64,000 bases of DNA from assembly GCF_020523825.1 (NCBI RefSeq), contig NZ_JAJALK010000004.1, forward strand, positions 124,001 to 188,000. Direction: 5' to 3'. Under the pieces are notes generated by a model. It was not told the DNA's origin, made no database searches, and saw only the letters and a list, made by a program, of their open reading frames with translations. Positions within the stretch are counted from its first letter, which is position 1. Each line of letters begins with the position of its first letter. This DNA is from Methylobacterium brachiatum. GTDB taxonomy: Bacteria > Pseudomonadota > Alphaproteobacteria > Rhizobiales > Beijerinckiaceae. Shown piece after piece: positions 35,201 to 43,596 of this stretch. Position numbers and translations under genes: made by a program.

Positions 35201-36787
35201 TCAGTTCTTCGCCGGCGGCGTGGTCGCGCTGGGGACGTTCGCCGCCTGCTTCTCCGGGTTCTTCACCTGGCTGTAGGCGACGTTGGCGAAGGATCCGATC
35301 ACCGCGGGCCAGCTCGGGTTGGCGTATTGCGGATCGTCGCGGCCGACCTTGCAGAAGGCGGTGGTCAGGGCGTTGACCAGGTCGTCGTCGTTGGCGCCCG
35401 TGTCGGCGGCCTTGATCTGCGGCACAAGGCGGACCAGGGTCGGCACGAAATCCTGCTGCTTCAGGCCGGTGAGGGTCGCCGCGACGCCGACCTTGTCGAA
35501 GGCCGCCTTCAGCGTGTCCTGCTCGATCTCGGCGCAGGGGGCGGTGCCGGCCAGCATGGTCTTGGTGGCGGCCCGGGCCTCGGAGGCCTTGTTGCCGGTC
35601 ACCGGGGGCGCCTTGTTGCCCCAGGAATTGCGGATGTAGTCGGTGACGTTCTTGACCTCGACATCGGTCATCTGCTGGCCGATCGCGACCATCGGGGCGT
35701 AGCCGCTCTGGGCGGCCAGCCCGCCATAGATCACCCGCAGCACCGTCTCGGGCCCGTCCGACATCACCGACGTGTTGCCGGCCAGAGCCGGCACCGCGCC
35801 CTCGATGCCCTTGCCGTTCGGCTGGTGGCAGGAGGAGCAGTAGGTCAGGTAGGTCGAGGCGCCCGGCGCGTCGGCGGTGTCGAAGGCGGCGAGATCCTTG
35901 GGCTTGTAGGTCTGCTTGGCCGGGACCGTGCGCAGGTAGGCGACCATCGCCTTCAGGTCCTCCTCCTTCACCTTGGAGAGGGATTCCATGATGGTCTGGC
36001 GCATCGGGCCGGCGGCGACGCCGGGGCGGTCGCCCGGGGCGGTGCCGGTCTTGAGGTAGGTCACCACCTGCTCGTCGGTCCAGGCGCCGATGCCCTGGTG
36101 GCCGTCCGGGGTGATGTTGGGGGCGTACCATCCGTCGATCACGCCGCCGCCGAACCGGCCGGCGAAGCTCGAATTGCCGACGAGCTTGTTCTCGTTGTGG
36201 CACATGGCGCAGTGGCCGAGCCCCTCCACGAGATAGGCCCCGCGGTTCACCTCGGCGCTGGCATTCGGATCGGGCTTGAACCGCTCGTCGGTGAAGAAGG
36301 CCGTCCGCCAGGTCACGAGCGCGGTGCGGACGCTGAACGGGAACGGGATCTGGCTCTCCTGCCGCTTCTCGTTCACCGCCGGAACCGACTGGAGATAGGC
36401 CCAGATCGCCTTGGTGTCCTCATCGGTCACCTTCGTGAACCAGCCGAACGGGAAGGCCGGGTACAGGTAGCCGACATTCTTGCTGTAGCCGTGCCGGAAC
36501 GCCTGATCGAAATCCTCGTAGCTCCAGTTGCCGAGCCCGGTCTCCTTGTCGGGGGTGAGGTTGGGGGTCATGATCACCCCGAACGGCATGTTGAGCGCGT
36601 AGTTGCCGGCCAGGAACTTGCCGCCCGGGGCGGTGTGGCAAGCGGCGCAATCGCCCATGGTCACGAGGTACTTGCCGCGCTCCACCGGGTCGGAACTGTC
36701 CTGCGCCAGGGCCGGGAACGCGAGCAGCAGGCCTGCCAGAATCGGGGCCGCGGCGCGGCCGGAGGAGAGGGCATTCGTGCGCTGCAT
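35201..36787 (-). CDS. Triheme cytochrome c (dehydrogenase-type)
   Basis: A 528-residue periplasmic protein with signal peptide AAPILAGLLLAFPALA. Three heme-binding motifs are CAACH (47-51), CAMCH (193-197) and CSSCH (317-321), with NITPDxxTGIG-like stretches (NLTPDKETGLGNWSYEDF, NITPDGHQGIGAWTDEQ) typical of the cytochrome subunits of membrane-bound alcohol or aldehyde dehydrogenases. The C-terminal 130 residues have no heme motif. No dehydrogenase gene is adjacent. It borders the photosynthesis cluster, and a role in electron transfer there is only a possibility. Confidence 0.9.
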   Translation of the reverse strand: MQRTNALSSGRAAAPILAGLLLAFPALAQDSSDPVERGKYLVTMGDCAACHTAPGGKFLAGNYALNMPFGVIMTPNLTPDKETGLGNWSYEDFDQAFRHGYSKNVGYLYPAFPFGWFTKVTDEDTKAIWAYLQSVPAVNEKRQESQIPFPFSVRTALVTWRTAFFTDERFKPDPNASAEVNRGAYLVEGLGHCAMCHNENKLVGNSSFAGRFGGGVIDGWYAPNITPDGHQGIGAWTDEQVVTYLKTGTAPGDRPGVAAGPMRQTIMESLSKVKEEDLKAMVAYLRTVPAKQTYKPKDLAAFDTADAPGASTYLTYCSSCHQPNGKGIEGAVPALAGNTSVMSDGPETVLRVIYGGLAAQSGYAPMVAIGQQMTDVEVKNVTDYIRNSWGNKAPPVTGNKASEARAATKTMLAGTAPCAEIEQDTLKAAFDKVGVAATLTGLKQQDFVPTLVRLVPQIKAADTGANDDDLVNALTTAFCKVGRDDPQYANPSWPAVIGSFANVAYSQVKNPEKQAANVPSATTPPAKN

Positions 36788-36809
36788 GGCGACCGCTCCC
36801 GAGCCGTCT

Positions 36810-37157
36810 TTATAGGTTTTCCAGGGTGCTGGCCGAGAACGCGGCGCTTTGCGGCGTTGTTCCTGGCTGCAACGGGGTGCGGCGATGCGCCGTGGCGCCC
36901 GCCCGGAACCGAAATCCGAGATCGGTGAGGTGGGCCAGGAGGCCCGCCAACATCCAGCCGGCGACCACGGGCCAGCCGGCTCCGGTGAGGGCGGCGCGCA
37001 GAGCCAGCATCAGGGCCGCCCCGGAGACGAGGTTGGCCAGCAGCGCCGGCAGGGCCACGCCCCGGCGCCGCGCCAGCCAGGCCAGCAGCAGCGCCTCGGC
37101 AGCGACCAGCGCCAGGATCGCATCGACGATCCGGCCCGAGGCGAACAGGGCGTCCAT
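36810..37157 (-). CDS. Small membrane protein of the bchP arm
   Basis: A 115-residue protein with three predicted helices (about residues 9-28, 31-52 and 62-82) and a polar C-terminal tail. It is the last gene of the leftward arm: its ATG overlaps the tspO TGA by one base (TGATG). I recognise no family, but the coupling to tspO and bchP suggests a role in pigment or porphyrin metabolism. Confidence 0.65.
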   Translation of the reverse strand: MDALFASGRIVDAILALVAAEALLLAWLARRRGVALPALLANLVSGAALMLALRAALTGAGWPVVAGWMLAGLLAHLTDLGFRFRAGATAHRRTPLQPGTTPQSAAFSASTLENL

Positions 37158-37657
37158 CAGGCGAGCCCCCGGAACGGCGCATTGAGGCGCACGATCCGCA
37201 GGTTCAGGCAGGCGGCGACGCTGACCCAGGCGAGGTAGGGCAGGTTCATCAGCCCGGCCGCGGCGGAGACCCGGCCGGTGACCAGCACCAGCACGGCGAT
37301 CGACAGCCACAGGGCGGCAACCTCGGCGAGCGCCCAGTCGGGCCGGCGGAACCGGAAGAAGAGCACGCTCCAGGCGATGTTGAGCACGCCGTTCACCGCG
37401 TAGGCGGCAACCAGCAGCAGCCGGGCGATGGGATCGGGATCGCCGTTCCAGGCCGTCACGGCCGCGATGGTGGTGAGCAGGAAGATCACGGTCCAGACCG
37501 GCCCGAAGGCCCAGTCCGGCGGCTTCCAGGCTGGGACGCGCAGGCGCCGGTACCAGGCATCCGTCCGGGTCGCGACCCCGCCGGCCACGGCCACCAGGAT
37601 CGCCGCCACGGCCGCGACCGCGGGCGGCCCCCAGCCCTCGGAGCCCAAAAAGCTCAC
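37157..37657 (-). CDS. tspO: TspO/MBR tryptophan-rich sensory protein
   Basis: A 166-residue, five-helix TspO family member. Key stretches are WYRRLRVPAWKPPDWAFGPVWTVIF, the signature with WxxPxWxPPxxxFGPVW, and AWSVLFFRFRRPDWALAEV. In Rhodobacter TspO dampens photosynthesis gene expression in response to oxygen and binds porphyrins. The start is GTG 37657, overlapping the bchP stop (GTGA), so it is co-translated with bchP. Confidence 0.92.
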   Translation of the reverse strand: MSFLGSEGWGPPAVAAVAAILVAVAGGVATRTDAWYRRLRVPAWKPPDWAFGPVWTVIFLLTTIAAVTAWNGDPDPIARLLLVAAYAVNGVLNIAWSVLFFRFRRPDWALAEVAALWLSIAVLVLVTGRVSAAAGLMNLPYLAWVSVAACLNLRIVRLNAPFRGLA

Positions 37658-38868
37658 GGGGAGACCCAGCGGAACAGGTGGGCGAGGTCCTTGAAGAAGA
37701 TCCGCGCGTGGGCGGCGGGCTTCGCGCGGACCAGCTCCTTGTTCATGTAGCTGTCCCAGGTGAGCTGCTGGACGTCCTTGTCCCGGCAGATCGACACGAA
37801 CCGCTCGCGCAGGCCGTCGCTGCGGTACCAGACCCACTGCATCATCCCGAGGATCCAGAACACGCGGCCGTGCAGCTTCATGAAGCGGCGGCGGGCCAGA
37901 GCGAGCGCCCGGACATCGCCGGTGGCCAGGAAGCTCTTGGCCGCCTCCGCGGAGAGCTGGCCGCCCAGCATCGCGTAGTAGATGCCCTCGCCGGAGGCTG
38001 GGGCGACGACGCCCGCGGCATCGCCCGCCAGCAGCACGTCGCGGCCGTTGTCCCAGCGCTTGAGCGGCTTGAGCGGCAGAGGCGCGCCCTCCCGGCGGAT
38101 CGTCTCGGCGCCGTCGAGGCCGGTGGCGACGCGGAGCGCCCGGATCGAGGAGCGCAGCGAGAAGCCCTTCTTCGCGCTGCCGGTGCCGATGCTCGCCGTC
38201 TCCCCGTGCGGGAAGATCCAGCTGTAGAAATCCGGCGAGTGCCGGCCCTGATAGTAGACGTCGCAGCGGGCGCCATCGACGGCGTCGCCGCCGGGCGCGT
38301 CCGCGGCCGGCACCCGGACGATCTCGTGATAGGCGAAGACCTGTTTCATCCGGTCGTGGCCCGGCACCTCGGCCCGGCCCACCGGCGAGCAGGCCCCGTC
38401 GGCGCCGATCACCAGCCGCGCCCGGACCGCGTGGCGGGCCTGCGCCTCGCCCTTGCCGGTGGTGAAATGGACCAGCGGCAGGCCGTCATCCGGCCGCGTG
38501 ATCTTGTCGAAGGCCGCCTCGCGCAGGTCGGCGCCGGCCTGCTGAGCCCGGACGCGCAGCCACGGGTCGAAATCCTGGCGGTCGACCATGCCGACGAAGC
38601 CCTCGCCCACCGGCATGTCCACGGCCTTGCCGCTCGGCGCCACCATCCGGGCGGAGCGGATCTTGGCGACCAGCAGGGAATCGGGAATCGCGAAGTCGCG
38701 GATCAGCCGGGGCGGGATCGCGCCGCCGCAGGGCTTGATCCGGCCGGGCTTGTCGAGGAGCAGCACCGCATGCCCGGCCCGGGCCAGCTCGGTCGCTGCC
38801 GTGGCCCCCGCGGGCCCGCCGCCGACCACGACGACGTCGTAGGACGCATCACCATGCAACCGAGCCAT
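37654..38868 (-). CDS. bchP: Geranylgeranyl reductase BchP
   Basis: A 404-residue FAD enzyme that reduces the geranylgeranyl tail of bacteriochlorophyll to phytyl. The N-terminal FAD-binding motif is VVVVGGGPAGATAATELARAG, followed by the family stretch IKPCGGAIPPRLI and, near residue 280, LLAGDAAGVVAPASGEGIYYAM. It lies 4 bp downstream of the PucC-family gene and overlaps tspO, as part of the bchG arm. Confidence 0.96.
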   Translation of the reverse strand: MARLHGDASYDVVVVGGGPAGATAATELARAGHAVLLLDKPGRIKPCGGAIPPRLIRDFAIPDSLLVAKIRSARMVAPSGKAVDMPVGEGFVGMVDRQDFDPWLRVRAQQAGADLREAAFDKITRPDDGLPLVHFTTGKGEAQARHAVRARLVIGADGACSPVGRAEVPGHDRMKQVFAYHEIVRVPAADAPGGDAVDGARCDVYYQGRHSPDFYSWIFPHGETASIGTGSAKKGFSLRSSIRALRVATGLDGAETIRREGAPLPLKPLKRWDNGRDVLLAGDAAGVVAPASGEGIYYAMLGGQLSAEAAKSFLATGDVRALALARRRFMKLHGRVFWILGMMQWVWYRSDGLRERFVSICRDKDVQQLTWDSYMNKELVRAKPAAHARIFFKDLAHLFRWVSP

Positions 38869-38872
38869 CGCG

Positions 38873-40639
38873 TCACCTCGCGCCGAGGATGGGACTGAGC
38901 GGGACGGAACCGCGGCCCGGGGCCCGGACGGGCTCGAGCCGCAGGGCCAGCACCACCGCGACGAGGAACAGGATTCCCTCGGCGGCGAAGACGGCGGCGT
39001 AGGCCTGGATCGGCTCGGCCGTGATGAGCCGCACCGCGTCCACGGCGGCGGCGCCCAGGAAGCCGCCGGCCCCGAAGGCGATGCCCTGGGCCGCGCCCCA
39101 GACGCCCATGCGGGTGCCCCGCTCCCGTGCGTCGCCGCGGCCGGCGAGCGCCATCATCGAGCCGATGGCGGCGACCGCGTAGGCGCCGTTGGCGACCCCC
39201 AGCGCGAACACCACCGGGCGCAGGGGCAGGAGGTCGCCGCCGGCGGCCAGCGCGAACAGGGCGGCGGCCGAGCCGGCGCAGCCGAGCGCGATCCAGAGCC
39301 GGAGGGAGGCGAGGGGGGTGCCGCGGGCGACGAGCGTCACGCCGGCGACCAGCAGCATCCCGGCGAGCACCCCGCCATGCTGCAGCCCGGCGAGCTTGGT
39401 GGTGGCCCCGGGACTCATGGCGAAGGTCAGCCCGGCATAGGGCTCCAGGATCAGCTCCTGGGCGCTGTAGGCCAGCATCGAGACGAAGACGAAGATCGTG
39501 AAGGTCCGGGCCACGGGATCGGCGAGCACATGGCCCAGCACCGTGAAGAACGGTTTTTTGGCCGCCTCGGGCTCCGGCGCCCGCACCGGCAGGCGCCGCT
39601 CGACGCCGGCCAGCGCCAGCACCGCCACCGTGAAGGCGATGGCCGAGACCGAGCCGGAGACCGCGACGAGGCGCAGGCCCGAGAACGGATCCAGGAAGTG
39701 GCCGGCCAGCGGCGCCGTCAGGGCGAAGCCCAGGATCATCATCACCCAGACGATGGTGGCGGCCGCCCCCCGCCGGGCCGGCGCGACGCCCCCCGAGAGC
39801 AGCACCAGCAGGGAAGTCCCGGCCGCCCCGGCGCCGATCCCGACGCACAGGAATGACAGGGCCGCCAGGGCGAGGCCGAGCGCGAGATCGGTGGCGGCGA
39901 GCGCCGTGCCGCAGGCCGCCCCGAACCCGCCGAGGCAGAGGGCGGCCATCCCGCCGACGATCCAGGGCGTGCGCATCCCGCTCCGGTCCGAGCCGTAACC
40001 CCAGCGCGGGCGCAGCACCTGCGCGGCGTAGTGCAGGGCGACCAGGAACCCCGGTACCAGGGCGGGGAGCGCCAGCTCCACCACCATCACCCGGTTGAGG
40101 GTGGCGGTCATCAGCACGACGACGCTGCCCAACGCGGTCTGGACCAGGCCGAGGCGGACGATCTGGGGCCAGCCGAGGCCGTCTTCGGGCACGGCGTCGC
40201 TTCTCCCTCCCTCCCTCCCGATCTCGGGCTTGCCCGAGATCGGCATCCCGCCTGCCCAAGTCGGGCAAGCCCGACTTGGGTTGGGGGAGGGTGGCCCCCG
40301 AAGGGAGTCGGGAGAAGGGAGCGCCGCATCCTGACAGGTCGCGACAGGCGTGAAATCCTGCACCGGCGCGCTGCCCCTCTCCCGACCCTCGCTGACGCGA
40401 GGCCCACCCTCCCCCGCAGAGGGGGGAGGGGGAGGCGCGTGGGTCGGCCCGGTGCTCTCATCGAGCGCCGAAACCGCGACACGCCCCCTCTCCCGTGCGG
40501 GAGAGGGTTGGGGTGAGGGGTGCGACCGATCCGGAAAAACCTGTCCCCTCACCCTGTCCCTCTCCCGCTCGGGAGAGGGGCCCCGCGACGCATCCGTCAA
40601 CGAAGCGAAAGCCGCACGCGGATCGGAAGGAGTCATCAC
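38873..40639 (-). CDS. PucC-family MFS protein (ORF428/Bch2 type) with repeat-derived N-terminus
   Basis: A 588-residue MFS protein of the BCD/PucC branch, matching the ORF428 gene found between bchG and bchP in purple bacteria, which is linked to bacteriochlorophyll delivery. The recognisable family starts near residue 154 (LGWPQIVRLGLVQTALGSVV) and has 12 helices. The GTG at 40639 overlaps the bchG TGA, as expected for the ancestral start. Residues of about 19-135 (for example [23 protein letters not shown]) are translated from dispersed repeats that stay in frame. Translation could instead start at ATG 40246; which start is used is unknown. Confidence 0.85.
   Translation of the reverse strand: MMTPSDPRAAFASLTDASRGPSPERERDRVRGQVFPDRSHPSPQPSPARERGRVAVSALDESTGPTHAPPPPPSAGEGGPRVSEGRERGSAPVQDFTPVATCQDAALPSPDSLRGPPSPNPSRACPTWAGGMPISGKPEIGREGGRSDAVPEDGLGWPQIVRLGLVQTALGSVVVLMTATLNRVMVVELALPALVPGFLVALHYAAQVLRPRWGYGSDRSGMRTPWIVGGMAALCLGGFGAACGTALAATDLALGLALAALSFLCVGIGAGAAGTSLLVLLSGGVAPARRGAAATIVWVMMILGFALTAPLAGHFLDPFSGLRLVAVSGSVSAIAFTVAVLALAGVERRLPVRAPEPEAAKKPFFTVLGHVLADPVARTFTIFVFVSMLAYSAQELILEPYAGLTFAMSPGATTKLAGLQHGGVLAGMLLVAGVTLVARGTPLASLRLWIALGCAGSAAALFALAAGGDLLPLRPVVFALGVANGAYAVAAIGSMMALAGRGDARERGTRMGVWGAAQGIAFGAGGFLGAAAVDAVRLITAEPIQAYAAVFAAEGILFLVAVVLALRLEPVRAPGRGSVPLSPILGAR
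40218..40280. repeat. Two adjacent perfect palindromes in the PucC-family gene
   Basis: CCGATCTCGGGC-TT-GCCCGAGATCGG at 40218-40243 and CCCAAGTCGGGC-AA-GCCCGACTTGGG at 40255-40280. Each has 12 bp arms and a 2 bp loop. They lie in the N-terminal coding region between repeat-derived sequence and the conserved MFS start, just around the alternative ATG at 40246. Confidence 0.8.
40374..40432. repeat. Family 4 repeat block shared with bchD
   Basis: GCCCCTCTCCCGACCCTCGC through CCCTCCCCCGCAGAGGGGGG. It is almost identical to 61796-61852 inside bchD. Here it is read antisense to the gene that contains it. Confidence 0.85.
40484..40580. repeat. Repeat family 3, inverted copy in coding sequence
   Basis: CCCCTCTCCCGTGCGGGAGAGGG and CCCTCTCCCGCTCGGGAGAGGG flank CCGGAAAAAC. 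It is the reverse complement of the 23655-23750 unit and lies in frame in the N-terminus of the PucC-family gene. Confidence 0.82.
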
Positions 40640-41520
40640 GCCCCTCCCACCAGCGGCCGCAGCGCGAAGGCGGCGACCAGCATGCCGAGCACGTAGAGGG
40701 TCGTGCCGGTGCCGTTATACCAGGCCGCCCGCTCGCGCGGGCTCTTCAGGAACCGGGCCATCAGGGCGACCTGGCCGGCGAGCAGGGCCGCCACCAGGGC
40801 GGCGTGGCCCTCGCGCTCCCAGGCGAGCAGCAGGGCGATCACCACGACCTGCGGCACGGCCATGACCAGGCAGGCGAAGCGGGCGGCCCGGTCGGTGCCC
40901 ATCTGGACCGGCAGGGACAGGAGCCCCATCCGCCGGTCACCCTCCACGGACTTGAAGTCGTTGAGCGTCATGATCCCGTGGGCGCCAATGGAATAGAGCA
41001 GGGCGACGAGCAGCACCCGCCGGTCGGGCAGGGCGGCGGCCATCACGGCGGCGCCGGTGAACCAGGGCAGGCCCTCGTAGCAGAGCCCGACCGCGGCATT
41101 CCCCCACCACCCGTTTTTCTTGAGACGCAACGGCGGGGCGGAATAGATCCAGGCGAGCACCAGCCCGAACAGGGCGGCCCCGAGGATCCACGGCCCGAGC
41201 GCGGCAGCGACCAGCAGCGACAGCAGCGTCCAGCCGAGGGCCAGGTAGAGGCCCCAGCGCCCGGGGATCCGCCCGGAGGGAATCGGCCGGCCCGGCTCGT
41301 TGATCGCGTCGACATGCCGGTCGAACCAGTCGTTGGCCGCCTGGCTGGTGGCGCAGACCAGCGGCCCGGCGAGCAGGACGCCCGCGGCGATCACCGGCCA
41401 TTGCCCGTGGGCCGGCTGCCCGGACGAGATCACCCCGCAGGCGAACGCCCACATCGGCGCGAACCAAGTGATCGGCTTGAGAAGCTCGACAACGGCGCTC
41501 GGGGCGGGCGTGGTAGCCAT
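40636..41520 (-). CDS. bchG: Bacteriochlorophyll synthase BchG
   Basis: A 294-residue membrane prenyltransferase (UbiA superfamily) that attaches the geranylgeranyl or phytyl tail to bacteriochlorophyllide a. The first Asp-rich motif is NDWFDRHVDAINEPGRPIPSG and the second is NDFKSVEGDRRMG; seven to nine helices are visible. It is the first gene of the leftward arm, and its stop overlaps the start of the PucC-family gene. A PpsR-type palindrome lies 29 bp upstream of its ATG. Confidence 0.97.
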   Translation of the reverse strand: MATTPAPSAVVELLKPITWFAPMWAFACGVISSGQPAHGQWPVIAAGVLLAGPLVCATSQAANDWFDRHVDAINEPGRPIPSGRIPGRWGLYLALGWTLLSLLVAAALGPWILGAALFGLVLAWIYSAPPLRLKKNGWWGNAAVGLCYEGLPWFTGAAVMAAALPDRRVLLVALLYSIGAHGIMTLNDFKSVEGDRRMGLLSLPVQMGTDRAARFACLVMAVPQVVVIALLLAWEREGHAALVAALLAGQVALMARFLKSPRERAAWYNGTGTTLYVLGMLVAAFALRPLVGGA

Positions 41521-41548
41521 CCCGGCACGCTACCGGGGCGACGGGGCG

Positions 41549-41566
41549 TGTCAAGCTGGATTTACA
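41549..41566. promoter_or_regulatory. PpsR/CrtJ binding site before bchG
   Basis: TGT-CAAGCTGGATTT-ACA matches the TGT-N12-ACA consensus exactly. On the minus strand the left half reads TTGACA, a perfect -35 hexamer pointing to bchG, with TAGCGT about 16 bp downstream. PpsR binding would cover this -35 and repress under aerobic or bright conditions, as known for PpsR/CrtJ. Confidence 0.75.
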
Positions 41567-41651
41567 CTTCGCGGCAAAATGTCGATCCGGCTTGGCGAAC
41601 AAAGCGCCCCAGCATGCCGACGAATACAAAATCCAACACCGGCTTTGGCCG

Positions 41652-41665
41652 GACACGATCGTGTC
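41652..41665. promoter_or_regulatory. Perfect 14 bp palindrome
   Basis: GACACGATCGTGTC is fully symmetrical, lying about 100 bp upstream of the PpsR site. It has ACA and TGT in the inverse order of a PpsR site, so it is a different operator or a chance palindrome. Confidence 0.3.
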
Positions 41666-41964
41666 AAGGGATGGTCGATTCGTCGAAGGGTAGAAGTTCT
41701 TAAACTTAGCCTTCGAAGAGTCTGCCCAGGTTCGCCGCAGCAACTCTTCGACGAGTCGCACGGGCGATCCCGCCCTCACGGTCGCGTCTGCGCCGGATCG
41801 GTGCGGATGCGCCGACGCCATCCGGCCCACGGGCTCTGCCCCGATCGGGCGCCGCCCGCCGCCTGCTGCGCTACGCTCGCAATGACCGTGGGATTTGCGG
41901 CGGCCCGCCCGGGCGTCCCGATCGCACCCGCATCCCGATAGGCTGCGCAGCCGCCGCATAGGAC

Positions 41965-42038
41965 CCCTCAGCCGGCCGCGCGATCCCTGGACGACTCCTT
42001 CGAGGCCTACGCTACGCTCGGGCGCACAGGATGAGGGA
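41965..42038. repeat. Repeat family 1, partial copy
   Basis: The right part of family 1 (GCGCGATCCCTGG, ACTCCTTCGAGGCC, CACAGGATGAGGG), with the left CTCATCCTGAGG arm degraded (ACCCCTCAGCC). Confidence 0.6.
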
Positions 42039-42120
42039 ATGGGCTGGCAATCCCGCCCATCCCCTCGTCGCCACGGCCCAAGCCAGGCTGAAGACCCCGC
42101 ATCCTGAACCGCAGCAGGAA

Positions 42121-43566
42121 TCAATCGTCTTCGCCGGGGGCGTCGAGGTCGCCGACGCCGTAGCGGCGCATCTTGGCGTAGAGGCCCTGGCGGCTCAGGC
42201 CGAGCATCTCGGCCGCGGAGGCGCGGTTGTCCCGGGTGATCCGCAGGGCCGCCTCGATGCAGAGCTTCTCGATCAGGTCCGTGGTCTCGCGGACCAGGGT
42301 CTTCATCGAGACCCGGCCGACCAGCTCGGCCATCTGCTCCACCGAGCGCGGCACGTCGCGGCTGCCGGCGAGCCGGCCCTCGGGGATCCGCCGGGGCGCG
42401 GAGCGGATCGCGAAGCCGAGGCAGGGCCGGGACCCCGGCACCGAGACGGCCGCGACCTCGACATCCTCGACGCCGCCATAAGTCCCCCGGATCACCGTGG
42501 CGAAGCGGCGGACCGAGCCGTGATCGACCAGGCTGGCGAACAGGGCCTGGGCCTCGGTATCCTCGCGGCCGAGCCACTGGTCGAGGGGCCGGCCCCGGGC
42601 CTGGCCCTCCGTGGCGAGCTGCGCCAGTTCCAGGAAGGCGGCGTTGGCCATCAGCACCCGGCGGTTGGAATCGGTGACCACGAAGCCCTCGGGCATCGCC
42701 TCGATCACCGCCCGGGTCGGGGCCTCCTGGTCGGGGCTCGCCTCGGCGGCGGCCGGATCGGCCACAAGCCGCATCAGCGCGCTCGGGCCGCCCTCGCCGC
42801 GGAACAGCGAGACCGAGACCGTCACCTCGCCGCGCCCATGCGGCAGGGTCGCGCGCACCTCCCCGGCCTGGCCGGTCGCCCGCAGGGCGGCGAATTGGGC
42901 CTCCAGCGAGCGGGCGCTGCCGGCCTCGAACAGGTCCACGGCGTCCTGGCCGGCGAGCCGTTTGGCCGGGCGGCCGAGCAGGCGCGCGGCGGCGGGGTTC
43001 GCCTCGACGACCCGGCGGGTTCCGGCATCAACGACCAGAACCGGCTCGCCGGAGATCTGGAATAGCAGCCGGTAGCGGGTCTCTGAGGCGCGCAGGCGGT
43101 CGTAGTCGCGCTCCAGGGCCTGCTGGGCATCGGTGAGCCGGCGCTGGAGCGCGGCCACCGCGCGCATGTCGCGGCCGAGGATGAGGATCGGCCCGCCCTC
43201 CACGGAGCGGAGCGAGGCGTAGCGGATCGGCAGGTCGATGCCGCTGGGGGAGGGGTGGTTGATCTGCCGCCAGCGGGTGATGCCGCCGGTCTGGGCGTCG
43301 CGCAGCAGCGCGTCCACCTTCGGCCGGCTCTCGACCGTCACGGTGTCGATCCAGCGCCGGCCCAGCCAGCCGGGGATGTTCTCCGCTTCCAGATCGGCCG
43401 CCGCGGTGGCGTCCCGGATCACCCCGTCGGCATCGACCACGAGGGACAGATCGGCCGAGGCCGCGACCAGACGTCCGACCGCCTCTCCATCGAGGTGGCC
43501 GGCCACCTGGAGCAGCGCCGCAGGGGGCGGCTGCGGGGTGGGGTGAGGCTGGGGCGTCACGGTCAC
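42121..43566 (-). CDS. ppsR: Photosynthesis repressor PpsR
   Basis: A 481-residue regulator of the PpsR/CrtJ family: an N-terminal PAS-like region, two further PAS domains (about 155-265 and 290-400) with connecting helices, and a C-terminal Fis-type helix-turn-helix (ASAAEMLGLSRQGLYAKMRRYG). It represses bch, crt and puc genes when oxidised or under high light. Only two cysteines are present: Cys382, and Cys436 in the recognition region (LCIEAALRIT). The first partner of the classical disulfide (Cys251 in Rhodobacter) is absent. It lies downstream of aerR, 30 bp away. Confidence 0.95.
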   Translation of the reverse strand: MTVTPQPHPTPQPPPAALLQVAGHLDGEAVGRLVAASADLSLVVDADGVIRDATAAADLEAENIPGWLGRRWIDTVTVESRPKVDALLRDAQTGGITRWRQINHPSPSGIDLPIRYASLRSVEGGPILILGRDMRAVAALQRRLTDAQQALERDYDRLRASETRYRLLFQISGEPVLVVDAGTRRVVEANPAAARLLGRPAKRLAGQDAVDLFEAGSARSLEAQFAALRATGQAGEVRATLPHGRGEVTVSVSLFRGEGGPSALMRLVADPAAAEASPDQEAPTRAVIEAMPEGFVVTDSNRRVLMANAAFLELAQLATEGQARGRPLDQWLGREDTEAQALFASLVDHGSVRRFATVIRGTYGGVEDVEVAAVSVPGSRPCLGFAIRSAPRRIPEGRLAGSRDVPRSVEQMAELVGRVSMKTLVRETTDLIEKLCIEAALRITRDNRASAAEMLGLSRQGLYAKMRRYGVGDLDAPGEDD

Positions 43567-43596
43567 CGTAATGTGATGGTTGTACTTTGGACCCTT

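Larger units (their letters stand above)
41521..42120. other. Regulatory and repeat region between bchG and ppsR
   Basis: No gene. It holds the bchG promoter with a PpsR-type site, a second palindrome (41652-41665), inverted arms CTTCGAAGAG / CTCTTCGACGAG near 41708-41756, a fragment of the GTCATTGCGAGCG repeat and a family-1 copy close to the ppsR stop. Confidence 0.7.

Noticed and set aside
40368..40580. Possible CRISPR-like array from the regular GC palindromes
   Set aside because: The units are of different families, not evenly spaced, have no spacers of constant length, and lie in a coding frame.
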